Source: Aureispira sp. CCB-QB1 (GTDB lineage: Bacteria; Bacteroidota; Bacteroidia; Chitinophagales; Saprospiraceae). From it: 64,000 nt of DNA. A program made the position numbers and the translations under genes. The stretch is taken from NCBI RefSeq assembly GCF_000724545.1, contig NZ_JHBV01000007.1:1-64000 (forward strand), read 5' to 3'. Shown here in pieces: positions 17,640-25,870 of this stretch. The notes below the pieces were generated by a model that was not told the DNA's origin, did no database searches, and saw only the letters and a program-made list of their open reading frames with translations. The first letter of the stretch is position 1; each line of letters starts with the position of its first letter.

Positions 17640-18887
17640 GTGTGGGAGTCCATTAGCAATAATTTAGATTGGAGTATCATAAGCTTACCTTTTATTTCTG
17701 CGATAATAGGATGGGGAACGAATGTCCTAGCCCTAAAAATGACCTTTTATCCTCTGGAGTTTATTGGTTTTAAAATACAAGGTATAAAAGCGATTGGTTG
17801 GTCTGGGTTTCCTCCAATTGGTTGGCAGGGAATTATTCCCTCCAAAGCAGAAAGTATGGCTAGTAAGGCAACAGACATGATTACGACAAAACTAATTGAT
17901 GTAGAAGATCAATTTGCTCGAATCAGTCCTGCAATTGTTGCCAAAGAAATGGAGCCAAGCATTTTGCGACTTGCTAGAGAGGTTACCAATGAAGTCATGA
18001 CGAAGCACGTACCGATGTGGAAGTTGTTGCCCAATGCCCAAAAAGAGAAAATCTATGCTCGTGCTGCCGAAGAAATACCAAGCGTTATTGAGGAGATTAT
18101 GGAGGAGGTAAAGGTCAATATTACTGATGTTTTTGATCTCAAAGCAATGGCCGTTAATCATTTGACCAATAACAAAGACTTGCTCAATCGAATCTTTTTG
18201 GAAGTAGGCGACAAAGAATTTACTTTTATTGAGCGTTCTGGTTTTGTTTTCGGTTTTATATTTGGTGTATTTCAAGCTATTTTATGGCTTTATTGGAGAG
18301 CAAATTGGCAACTACCAGTCGGTGGCTTGTTGGTGGGCTACCTAACCAACGTATTAGCATTGAAAATGATTTTTTCGCCAACTAATCCCATCAAAATTTT
18401 AGGTTTCAAAATACAAGGCTTGTTTATCAAACGACAGAAAGAAGTTTCTAGAGGCTATGCTCGGTTGGTCTCAGAAAATGTCATGACTATGGACAATGTG
18501 TTTACACAAATGTTCAAAGGCAAAGGTGCTGATAAGCTGATTAAAATCATTGAAAAGCATTCTAAAGAAGGAATTGACAAAACAGCGGGATTTAACAGCT
18601 CTTTGATCAAGTTTACATCTGGAACAGACACCTATGATGAAATAAAAATGATTGCTGTAAATCGTTTTATAGAGGCAGCTCCAGAACAAATTCATGTGGT
18701 GTTTGATTATGCCAAACAAGCATTAGATATTGAAGAAACAATGTATACTCGTATGACAAACCTTCCGCCAGATGAGTTTGTTGATTTCTTGCGCCCCGTT
18801 TTTCAGGAAGATGAGTGGAAGCTAATCTTAACAGGGGCTATATTGGGAATGATCGCAGGATTTTTGCAACTCTTGTTGGTTTTATAA
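17640..18887 (+). CDS. DUF445 family membrane protein
   Basis: A 415-residue protein starting at GTG 17640; an in-frame TAG at 17634 rules out an earlier start and no ATG follows for about 30 codons. It has N-terminal, middle (about 200-235) and C-terminal (about 393-414) hydrophobic helices around helical soluble segments. The DUF445 hallmark, a membrane helix leading into TNVLALKMTFYPLEF with GFKIQG downstream, occurs twice (about 28-50 and 238-265: TNVLALKMIFSP, GFKIQG), so the protein has internal repeats. The family is widespread in membranes and its function is not established. It does not form an obvious operon. Confidence 0.85.
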   Translation: MWESISNNLDWSIISLPFISAIIGWGTNVLALKMTFYPLEFIGFKIQGIKAIGWSGFPPIGWQGIIPSKAESMASKATDMITTKLIDVEDQFARISPAIVAKEMEPSILRLAREVTNEVMTKHVPMWKLLPNAQKEKIYARAAEEIPSVIEEIMEEVKVNITDVFDLKAMAVNHLTNNKDLLNRIFLEVGDKEFTFIERSGFVFGFIFGVFQAILWLYWRANWQLPVGGLLVGYLTNVLALKMIFSPTNPIKILGFKIQGLFIKRQKEVSRGYARLVSENVMTMDNVFTQMFKGKGADKLIKIIEKHSKEGIDKTAGFNSSLIKFTSGTDTYDEIKMIAVNRFIEAAPEQIHVVFDYAKQALDIEETMYTRMTNLPPDEFVDFLRPVFQEDEWKLILTGAILGMIAGFLQLLLVL

Positions 18888-19126
18888 AGCATACACAGCC
18901 TCGTCCGTGCTGCTAAAGGAACCTTACCCGTCACATCAATACTAAACAACTGCTAAATTGTGTTAATAGAATAATAAGGTAGCTGCATTTTATGTCATTT
19001 GTCCCAAGACCTACGTTATTAAAAATATGTTGTCTATTATGTTTTATAGCAATGTTATAACTACTGATAATTAGAAATGTTAGTAGTTGTTATGTAAGGC
19101 TTGTTATTCTATCTTATCACTTCTCT

Positions 19127-19810
19127 ATGTCTGCTAAAACACTATACTACGGATCTATTTTGGTCTTGGGGGTAGGTTATTTTATTTTTCTACAAAATAA
19201 GCTCCAAGCTAAGAAATTGCAAGAAAAGAATCTATATGAAGTGTCTCAGCAGGAACCATTGTGGGACGAAAGTGTCGAATTAGAGTATACCTCAAGAAAG
19301 GAGGAGCTATCGGACTGGGCGAATCAAATGTCTTGGAACGAGCGCATGAAGCAAAAACATACTTCTTTTATCTGTGCAACTTGTGGGGCAGAGGACGAGA
19401 GGGTACAGATTGTGTTGCTATCCAATGCAGAATTTATGATTTTGTTGAGAACCAAAGACTCAGAAGAAATTTATGCACATGGTGAAATTATAAAAAGCTA
19501 CAGCGACAGTACCATTCGCTATGTTTTGGAAGCGCCTGTTTATTCCAAAGAAGAAGGGATTAGTTTACAACAATACAATTTTTCGGGGCGATTTTATCAA
19601 AATGATGGAAAACGAATAGAAGATTGGAACACATTTGAGGAGGATTCTAGAACTGTAGAGCAAGTTATGGACGTTTCTTGGAATTCTAATTTTGATACAC
19701 CTAGTTCCTATCTTGAGCGATGGGTTTTTGAAGAACACAAAAAAGGTTGGAAGAATGCATGGACTGGAGAATTGTATCAAAAAATAGTAAGTGGGCATAA
19801 AAAATTATAG
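19127..19810 (+). CDS. Hypothetical protein with N-terminal membrane anchor
   Basis: A 227-residue protein I do not recognise. A single hydrophobic anchor (about 6-23, TLYYGSILVLGVGYFIFL) is followed by a charged Lys/Glu helix and a soluble domain of mixed strands. The only distinctive motif is ICATCGAEDE with a CxxC pair near residue 83-86; with no second Cys pair a zinc ribbon is unlikely. The predicted topology places the domain outside or inside the inner membrane depending on orientation, which is not decidable. It is isolated, with repeats on the downstream side. Confidence 0.65.
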   Translation: MSAKTLYYGSILVLGVGYFIFLQNKLQAKKLQEKNLYEVSQQEPLWDESVELEYTSRKEELSDWANQMSWNERMKQKHTSFICATCGAEDERVQIVLLSNAEFMILLRTKDSEEIYAHGEIIKSYSDSTIRYVLEAPVYSKEEGISLQQYNFSGRFYQNDGKRIEDWNTFEEDSRTVEQVMDVSWNSNFDTPSSYLERWVFEEHKKGWKNAWTGELYQKIVSGHKKL

Positions 19811-19860
19811 TCAAAAAATAGTCTTATTTTTAGTGCTAGTCGAAGAGGAAAAGTGCGGCT

Positions 19861-19883
19861 TTACCTGCGGTGCTACTGCGTGG
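19861..19883 (-). repeat. Family A repeat, variant copy
   Basis: Read on the minus strand it is CCACGCAGTAGCACCGCAGG plus TAA, with two changes from the consensus. It lies between two convergent genes, 54 bases from another copy. Confidence 0.7.
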
Positions 19884-19936
19884 TAGCGAGCTAAAGCAAA
19901 TTTTTCCGATGAAGAGTAGTGCAAAAAGAAGGTTGT

Positions 19937-19989
19937 TTAGCTGCGCTGCTACTTCGTGGTTTATAGAATTTTTTCTGAACGATTACTTA
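19937..19989 (-). repeat. Composite repeat (family A plus GAACGATTACTTA)
   Basis: A core copy in reverse orientation (19937-19959, with GAAG in place of GCAG) is followed by a T-rich spacer and GAACGATTACTTA (19977-19989). This is the same arrangement as at 2774-2826. Confidence 0.75.
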
Positions 19990-20013
19990 CCTCAACTTAT
20001 AACACAGTAAACC

Positions 20014-20343
20014 TCAAACATCCTCAAAGTAATAATTTATAGAATCTTCGAGCAACTGAATCAATTCTTCATCCATATAAGGATAAAGATCAGGAATATC
20101 TAAAACGACAATATCTTGATTCTGCAAAGCTGCTCGAAAGCGTTGTTGGATCTTAGATTTGTGTTTGTTTTCCATGACAAATATCACCTCCGCCCATTCA
20201 ATCATTTTTTGAGTTAGACGCACCTGCGCAGAGCGTTCCGTGCCCGCAGAACGAACATGGAGACCATTTCTATTTTTAAAAATAGTCTCAGCCGTTCGAC
20301 TTCGCCACTTATTTTTACTACAAACAAAAAGGACTTTAATCAT
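20014..20343 (-). CDS. Low-molecular-weight protein tyrosine phosphatase-like protein
   Basis: A 109-residue protein with the phosphatase P-loop near its N-terminus, KVLFVCSKNKWRSRTAE, in which C8 and R14 fit the CX5R signature. RSAGTE (31-36) is also typical of the family. The usual C-terminal general-acid DP motif appears as DIPDLYPYMDEEL, so the acid may be supplied by one of these aspartates. It is shorter than classical enzymes (about 150) but matches a compact bacterial subgroup. The start overlaps the stop of the upstream 98-residue gene by 8 bases, implying coupled translation. The substrate is unknown; an arsenate reductase role is less likely because the extra redox cysteines are missing. 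Confidence 0.8.
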   Translation of the reverse strand: MIKVLFVCSKNKWRSRTAETIFKNRNGLHVRSAGTERSAQVRLTQKMIEWAEVIFVMENKHKSKIQQRFRAALQNQDIVVLDIPDLYPYMDEELIQLLEDSINYYFEDV

Positions 20344-20632
20344 TAGAAGCTCGTCTAGGTGATAAATAACGTTTGTATGCCTTCAGAGCTTCAAGTAGTG
20401 CCATTTTTCTCAATGGATATTGAGCATGCAAATCACCTGATGCTTGCTGAAAGTAGTTGTAGAAAGGATCGTTGTACATTTGATTTCCAGCAGCACTATC
20501 CTTGGCTGTTGCATATTCTTTGGCTACTGCCATTGCTTGAAGTGCAATACCAACATGTCCTGTCGAGGTTGTTGTTTCATCCAATAATTTGATTAGGATA
20601 TCCATTTCCTCGATTACTTCCATTGTAGTCAT
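20336..20632 (-). CDS. Small hypothetical protein coupled to a phosphatase-like gene
   Basis: A 98-residue, mostly helical cytoplasmic protein with no signal peptide or membrane segment. I recognise no family. The N-terminal half is acidic (EVIEEMDILIKLLDE) and the C-terminus basic (LKAYKRYLSPRRASND). Its stop overlaps the start of the LMW-PTP-like gene by 8 bases, so the two are likely made together and may interact, perhaps as substrate or regulator. That link is inferred from gene order only. Confidence 0.65.
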   Translation of the reverse strand: MTTMEVIEEMDILIKLLDETTTSTGHVGIALQAMAVAKEYATAKDSAAGNQMYNDPFYNYFQQASGDLHAQYPLRKMALLEALKAYKRYLSPRRASND

Positions 20633-20816
20633 TTGCTATTATTTTAAAGCGTTTAAAATCATTTTATTTATTTAGCAGCAGCAACCTAGCCAACTGTCAT
20701 TATTAGAATACTTGTAAGCTATAAAAAAACTTACGTTTGATTGATTATCAGTTTTTATTTTCTAGAGAGTAGTGTGAATAATTAACTGTGTAGCAATTGG
20801 AAGTAGCAAGTTGATG

Positions 20817-21779
20817 TTATTCTTTTATAATTTGAATGGACTCACTAGTATCCATATCCGATTCTAGAACAATCAATTTATGCCCCTCTTTCCGTTCTAC
20901 TTCTATCGCTGCGGTATTGGGAGGAATTTCTCCTAAGTTGTGAGCAATCAAAGTTAGTGTATTGACACCAGGCAATAATGGCACTCGAAATCCTTTTTTA
21001 TTACGTGTTAGTGTATGCTCTTTGAGGAGAATTTGACCATTAAATTCTAGAGAAATAATATCACCATCTTCTCGATTAGAGTCCCAAACTTGAACCCATA
21101 TAGAATCTTTAGGAACATGAATGGTTTCTTTCACAATCTGCTTTCTATTACTATAAGCAGGTTTAGCGACTAAAGGTTCCTTGGGAGAAGTACTAGTTGT
21201 TGTCTTGGTAGCAACAATATTCATTTCTACCACCGTATCTATTTTTTCTACGGTAGCAAGAACGGGTACAGGAGGACTACTAAATCTTTTCTTTCGGCGT
21301 ACCCAAATATGTGCAGGGGCACATGTTTTCTTTTTATCATCCCAACTTGTCCAAACTCCTTGTAAGTATTCGTATTTTTTATCTTCCGACCAAGTTAACT
21401 GAGCCTCACTAAAACAAAATCCACGATTTCGACTGTTTTTAGTTTCAAATATTTTAGCATCAGCTTTGTAATTAATTCCTTTGTTGCTTGCTGTTGCACG
21501 AACTGCAAAACGAGCAAAATGTGTTTTTTTAGAAGCTTCTTCTATGTAGTATTCGCCTGTATAACGGTTTTTTTTCTTGTCGAAAACCAATGTTAATTGC
21601 ACATTATGCGTATTGGTACCTTCTTTCCATACGCCTCGTTCCCAATATTCCTTATAACCATCCTTAGAAGAAGCCCCTTCACTATGATCCAAATAACCTT
21701 CCCATCGTCCAGCCATATTTTGAGCACATAAGATTTGAAAGCTAAACAGGTGCATTAAAAAGACAAATTTTATTTTCAT
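20817..21779 (-). CDS. Secreted two-domain protein of unknown function
   Basis: A 320-residue protein with a signal peptide (1-19, ending ILCAQ). The N-terminal part (about 22-145) is a beta-rich region starting AGRWEGYLDHSEG, with many paired aromatic strands, perhaps lipocalin-like. A Thr/Ser/Pro-rich linker (about 155-215) leads to a C-terminal domain (about 220-320) with DSIWVQVWDSNREDGDIISL and NLGEIPPNTAAIEV. Domains of this C-terminal type occur repeatedly in secreted Bacteroidota proteins, but I know no firm function for them. No T9SS sorting domain is present, so the protein is probably periplasmic. Confidence 0.65.
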   Translation of the reverse strand: MKIKFVFLMHLFSFQILCAQNMAGRWEGYLDHSEGASSKDGYKEYWERGVWKEGTNTHNVQLTLVFDKKKNRYTGEYYIEEASKKTHFARFAVRATASNKGINYKADAKIFETKNSRNRGFCFSEAQLTWSEDKKYEYLQGVWTSWDDKKKTCAPAHIWVRRKKRFSSPPVPVLATVEKIDTVVEMNIVATKTTTSTSPKEPLVAKPAYSNRKQIVKETIHVPKDSIWVQVWDSNREDGDIISLEFNGQILLKEHTLTRNKKGFRVPLLPGVNTLTLIAHNLGEIPPNTAAIEVERKEGHKLIVLESDMDTSESIQIIKE

Positions 21780-21922
21780 TGATTGAAATTTTGCTGAATA
21801 ATGTTATTTTTCCCTTTCCTAAAATTAACAGGATTTTATGTTTTTGCAAAGGAAGAGAGTAAAAGTAATTGCAGGATAAAAATAATGTCTATCTAATTGT
21901 AAGCATTCAGGGAAAGCCAGCC

Positions 21923-22822
21923 TTATTTTTCTTGATAGGGGATATTTTGAATGGCGCAAATTTCTTGTAAAAATACTCTTAAAGTAGCAAAGCTTTCAAA
22001 ATTTCGAATGACAATAGAAAAAGGATCGTAAGACGCACTAGGATTGATGTAACCATGGCATCGAATCTTTTTGACATAGGTTGTTCCATTATTTTGATAG
22101 GTAAATACCAAACTTTTAAAATCACTATTAATTTGGCTTTCGGTTCCCAATCCCCATGCCTCAATCTTGACCAAGTCTTTTATTAAAATTGAAACAACTT
22201 TATTTTTTGGAAAAAAAGTTCTGTAAATTTCAATTTTATCTGGATGAATATAAAAATCACAGTTGGTTAATTGCAAATACACCAAAACAATTATGGCAAA
22301 ACAAATCATTAAAGCAACTGTTCCGCCAATAAAAATAGGATCTAAATAGGAACCATCATAAAAGCTAGTACTAATATACAGACTAACAGGAAAGCCAACG
22401 GCTAGAAGAAAGAACAAAACCATGCCATCAAACCCTCGAGTAGATGGACTAAAATGCTTTACTTTTTTGTGAGTGAGAATTTCTTGATAACTACTAATGC
22501 TGGAGCCATATAAAGCCGTTTCAATTTGAGCAGCTAAGTTATTGACGTCAACTAAGTAATACAGCCCTTTTTCTTCTAAAAGTCGCAGTTTGTTTTGACC
22601 AACTTTTTTATACAAAACATTATCCAAAAAATTGATATTATCTTCTTCGTTTTCATAATGTTGCTCTAGTTCTTTAATGTAACCCTTTTCTTTAGCAATA
22701 CGCCATATATCATCTACCCATAACAAACGTTGGGTCTCCTCTAGTACTCTATAAGCTAGTTCTAAATACGTCATAAGAAGAAGATAGGTCGATATAATAA
22801 GTAAGTGTCCTAAAGGAACCAT
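21923..22822 (-). CDS. Hypothetical membrane protein with PH-like C-terminal region
   Basis: A 299-residue protein not assigned to a named family. The ATG at 22822 gives a hydrophobic first segment; the ATG at 22774 (MTYLELAYRV) would remove it and is a fair alternative. A helical N-terminal region (about 20-125) is followed by two membrane helices (about 134-153 and 166-186), then a beta-rich domain starting FYIHPDKIEIYRTFFPKN with KDLVKIEAWGLG, a pattern like bacterial PH-type domains after membrane hairpins. It would face the cytoplasm. It has no operon partner. Confidence 0.65.
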   Translation of the reverse strand: MVPLGHLLIISTYLLLMTYLELAYRVLEETQRLLWVDDIWRIAKEKGYIKELEQHYENEEDNINFLDNVLYKKVGQNKLRLLEEKGLYYLVDVNNLAAQIETALYGSSISSYQEILTHKKVKHFSPSTRGFDGMVLFFLLAVGFPVSLYISTSFYDGSYLDPIFIGGTVALMICFAIIVLVYLQLTNCDFYIHPDKIEIYRTFFPKNKVVSILIKDLVKIEAWGLGTESQINSDFKSLVFTYQNNGTTYVKKIRCHGYINPSASYDPFSIVIRNFESFATLRVFLQEICAIQNIPYQEK

Positions 22823-23142
22823 GCCATCAAAACAGCTCTTTTTAGCGTAGGAACTTTGGGAATATTACTTGAATAAATAGTTATAATATTTGATGATTAG
22901 TTAAATCATTACTCCATTGAGACCAAGTGGTAGCAGCGCAGCAAGTGACAAAGCGAACGAACTAACGGAGTATTATTAAATATAACGTTTATGTTTTGTT
23001 TTTTTGATAAAATCAGCTATTTTTCAAGCATTTAAGACTTAATAAGGTGGTTTTTGCCTAATGATACAAGCGTTGACAGATCAATTCAAGCATTTAGAAA
23101 ATGGTCTTCTTGGAGTTGCGGAACTCGTTGTTTGGAAAGATT
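22823..23142. other. Gap holding a family B/A composite repeat
   Basis: About 320 bases between two minus-strand genes. The repeat at 22910-22972 is the only structured element; a short + strand ORF beginning at 23061 runs into the kinase gene and is not credible. Confidence 0.5.
22910..22972. repeat. Family B ends enclosing a family A core fragment
   Basis: TACTCCATTG (22910-22919) and TAACGGAGTA (22963-22972) are family B type ends. Between them TAGCAGCGCAGC (22931-22942) is the centre of the family A core, so the two families combine here. Confidence 0.6.
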
Positions 23143-24996
23143 TTAAGAGATGGTATCAATTTCTTGAAATCGAAGAATGTAGTATGTTCCAGACTTTTCC
23201 ATATCTTTTTGAATGCTTCCATTTAATTGTATCGCTAATTGCTGAATTAGACGAAGCCCCAAAGATTTTTGCTTTTGAGAATTAAAATCCCCTGTATAAC
23301 CTGGACCATTATCACCAATTTCCAATAGAAAGTTAGGAGCATCTAAAATTTGCATTTTTAGAGTTAATTGACCTGTTTGAGCATCTGGCATTCCGTATTT
23401 AAGAGCATTGGTAATGATTTCTGTAATTAACAATCCTAAGGGAATAGCCGTGTCTATGTTTAGAAACAATTCAGGAACATCAAGATCTATTTTTACTTGA
23501 TGGTTGATGCCTTTAAAGGAGGATACCAGTTTTTCTACCAATTGATCTAAGTAACTTTTATAATTAATTTTAGACAAATCGTTAGATTGATACAGCATTT
23601 CATGAATCATTGCCATAGAATTAATTCTATGTTGACTTTGACTAAAAAGCTCTTTGGTGGTAGGGTCAACAATACTATGGCTTTGAAGACTGAGTAGGCT
23701 CGTAATTACTTGAAGGTTATTCTTAACACGGTGATGGATTTCTTTGAGTAATAAATCCTTTTCTTTGTTTTTCTCATTGATTTGGGCTAAACTATCAGCA
23801 AGCACTTTATTTTTCTTATTCCTCAATCTGAGAATCATCAAGGTGAAAATTAACACACTAAATAAGCTAAGAATAGAAGCCCATTGAAAATAATCTTTGA
23901 GCTGATTGTTTTGCTGTTCTACTCGACTCTTATCTTTGAGGTAAGCCAATTCATTTTCTTTCTCATTGATCAAAAACTCTGCTTCAATCTCCAAAGCAAG
24001 TTTTTCATTTTGCTGTTGATTAATAACTTTACTTAGGGTAATCCATTTTTTTTGGAACAACAAACAGGAATCTAAAATATTCTGGTGCTCATATATTTCT
24101 GTTAATTGCTTATAGGTGGCTAGTAAGGTATTTAAATCCCCTAAATCTTGAGCGATAGTTATGTTTTTTTTGCTCCATAGAGCAGCTTCATGTACCTTAT
24201 TTTTTGATTTGTTATAACTAGCATAGTTGGTGTAGCACAACATAAGCATTTTAGGATTGTTTGTTATTTGCGCTATGTGATAACTTTGATCGTAAAATAA
24301 TTTAGCAGAATCATTCTGATTTAATAGAGTATAGATTGCTCCAATATTAGATAGATTGATAATCATTCCCAACGAATCTTGGATAGACATTTTTATGTCA
24401 AGTGCTTTTTTGTAAAAAGGCAAGGCATTTTGCCAATCTCCTTGAAGCCGCTTTATCTCTCCCAAATTGTTTAGAATACTAGAAAGAGGCTTAATTTGTT
24501 GATTGTTTTCTGCAATTTCACGAGCAATCTCCCAGTATTTTTCGGCTTTGATATACGCTTCTTGATTAAAATAAACACCACCAATTCTATTGTATAAGTT
24601 GGCAATTATTTCAGCTTCTTGTGGAGGATAGGAGTGTTTTTTTTCGTTAGAGTCAATGCCCGAAATAATAATATTGGATCGAGTTCGATTCAATTTATTT
24701 TTAATAATATTAGTCCCCTTAAATAAACAATCTAATGACTTATTGTGATTTTTTTTGTTGTCGTAAAAGACTCCTAACTTGTAATAAATCTTTGTAAGTA
24801 AATGATTGTTCTTTTGTGCGACACCTTTATCAATTAACTGATTAAATGTTTCTGTGGCCTCTGCATACTTTTGTTGTTCATACAACAATTTGCCTTTGTC
24901 AAACAGCAAGTCTAATGATTTGGACAAAGTTTGTGCTGTACCAATAACATTGTATAGGCAACAAAAAAGAATGATACAGACTTTATAGTGATTCAT
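23143..24996 (-). CDS. TPR-containing sensor histidine kinase (HisKA_2 type)
   Basis: A 617-residue membrane sensor kinase. It has a signal peptide (1-21), periplasmic tetratricopeptide-type helical repeats (about 28-330), a coiled segment, one membrane helix (about 370-391), a HisKA_2 dimerisation domain with KEIHHRVKNNLQVITSLL (phospho-acceptor at H421 or H422) and an HATPase domain (about 500-612) with ITNALKYG, EIGDNGPGY and SLGLRLIQQL. This architecture is common in Bacteroidota, where such kinases usually signal to LytTR-type or other response regulators. No regulator gene lies nearby, so its partner is encoded elsewhere. The signal sensed is unknown. Confidence 0.9.
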   Translation of the reverse strand: MNHYKVCIILFCCLYNVIGTAQTLSKSLDLLFDKGKLLYEQQKYAEATETFNQLIDKGVAQKNNHLLTKIYYKLGVFYDNKKNHNKSLDCLFKGTNIIKNKLNRTRSNIIISGIDSNEKKHSYPPQEAEIIANLYNRIGGVYFNQEAYIKAEKYWEIAREIAENNQQIKPLSSILNNLGEIKRLQGDWQNALPFYKKALDIKMSIQDSLGMIINLSNIGAIYTLLNQNDSAKLFYDQSYHIAQITNNPKMLMLCYTNYASYNKSKNKVHEAALWSKKNITIAQDLGDLNTLLATYKQLTEIYEHQNILDSCLLFQKKWITLSKVINQQQNEKLALEIEAEFLINEKENELAYLKDKSRVEQQNNQLKDYFQWASILSLFSVLIFTLMILRLRNKKNKVLADSLAQINEKNKEKDLLLKEIHHRVKNNLQVITSLLSLQSHSIVDPTTKELFSQSQHRINSMAMIHEMLYQSNDLSKINYKSYLDQLVEKLVSSFKGINHQVKIDLDVPELFLNIDTAIPLGLLITEIITNALKYGMPDAQTGQLTLKMQILDAPNFLLEIGDNGPGYTGDFNSQKQKSLGLRLIQQLAIQLNGSIQKDMEKSGTYYILRFQEIDTIS

Positions 24997-25338
24997 TTAT
25001 AGGGAGTTATAAGATGGTAACATAGGACAAGTTATTCCAGTAAATTTACAAAAAAAAGAATGTATAGAAGTAATTATTCCCCCAAAAAACAAGCAGCATC
25101 CATCTAGTCGCAGTGGAGATGACTGTTGTTATTAGGTTTTTTACTAAAATAGTCTATTTATAATGAGGATATACCGCTTAATTAGGTACAAGTATCTTGC
25201 CTAAAAAAGAAGTAATCGTGTTGTAACGTTAAATAGATCAACTTTTTTAACAGTAGTAGTTAGCTGCGCTGCTACTTCGTGGTTTCAACGAACTATTGTA
25301 ACAGAGAATAGCAATTTGTGTTTACAACGCAAGAACTA
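24997..25338. other. Gap with one family A repeat
   Basis: About 340 bases without an ORF. The full-length family A copy at 25259-25298 is the only feature recognised. Confidence 0.5.
25259..25298 (-). repeat. Family A repeat, long copy
   Basis: On the minus strand it starts CAATAGTTCGTTGAAA, continues into CCACGAAGTAGCAGCGCAGC and ends TAAC. It shares the left flank found at the PepSY stop codon (6837). Confidence 0.8.
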
Positions 25339-25785
25339 TTAGACTATATGTTTGGTTAGCTTTGCGGATAGTTTGAAAGATTGATTAGGTGAAAACTTTA
25401 AAAGTTGTAGCATTGGACAAGCTTTGTTTTGAAGAGGACAATGAAAGTGAGCTGGAATTATTCCCTTTTGACCTACTGTTATAGCTTGTTGATGCGCAGA
25501 ACAAACTCCTCCAACATGAATGGAAAAGTCTTTTAAATAAATCTCATGATTAACCAAGTATTGGTACAAACCACCAATCGTCCAAAACTCATTTTCAAAA
25601 TCATCCTCTTCGTCTATAAATTCCCCACAAAGCTCTATTGAAACACCTTCTTCCAAGTCTGTTTCATTATATAGAACGGATATAATTTGCTGTTCTTCCA
25701 AACTTAATTCATCCCACCAATTGGTAATATTAGGAATTTGATTGGGCAATAAATTCTCTTGGATTTTTTGTGGTAAGTTAATCAT
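25339..25785 (-). CDS. Hypothetical acidic protein with Cys/His cluster
   Basis: A 148-residue cytoplasmic protein of no family I can name. The N-terminal two thirds are acidic (EELS, DLEEGVSIELCGEFIDEEDDFENEF as short runs). The C-terminal third carries GGVCSAHQQ, AHFHCPL and NKACPML: three cysteines and three histidines within about 32 residues, a plausible metal-binding cluster. It has no signal peptide. It is separated by 85 bases from the M14 peptidase gene upstream and may be read from the same transcript. Confidence 0.6.
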   Translation of the reverse strand: MINLPQKIQENLLPNQIPNITNWWDELSLEEQQIISVLYNETDLEEGVSIELCGEFIDEEDDFENEFWTIGGLYQYLVNHEIYLKDFSIHVGGVCSAHQQAITVGQKGIIPAHFHCPLQNKACPMLQLLKFSPNQSFKLSAKLTKHIV

Positions 25786-25870
25786 GTGTTATATTTTAGT
25801 TTTTAGGTGGAAAACAATTACTAAAGTTTTTGTGCAAGGCAAAGGGGGACACTTCTTGGAGGATTGTAGA

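Noticed and set aside
20014-20343. Arsenate reductase assignment for the CX5R protein
   Set aside because: The additional C-terminal redox cysteines of thioredoxin-coupled arsenate reductases are absent.
23061-23285. A 74-codon + strand ORF between the repeat and the histidine kinase gene
   Set aside because: Two thirds of it is antisense to the conserved kinase ATPase domain and the peptide resembles nothing; treated as a shadow ORF.
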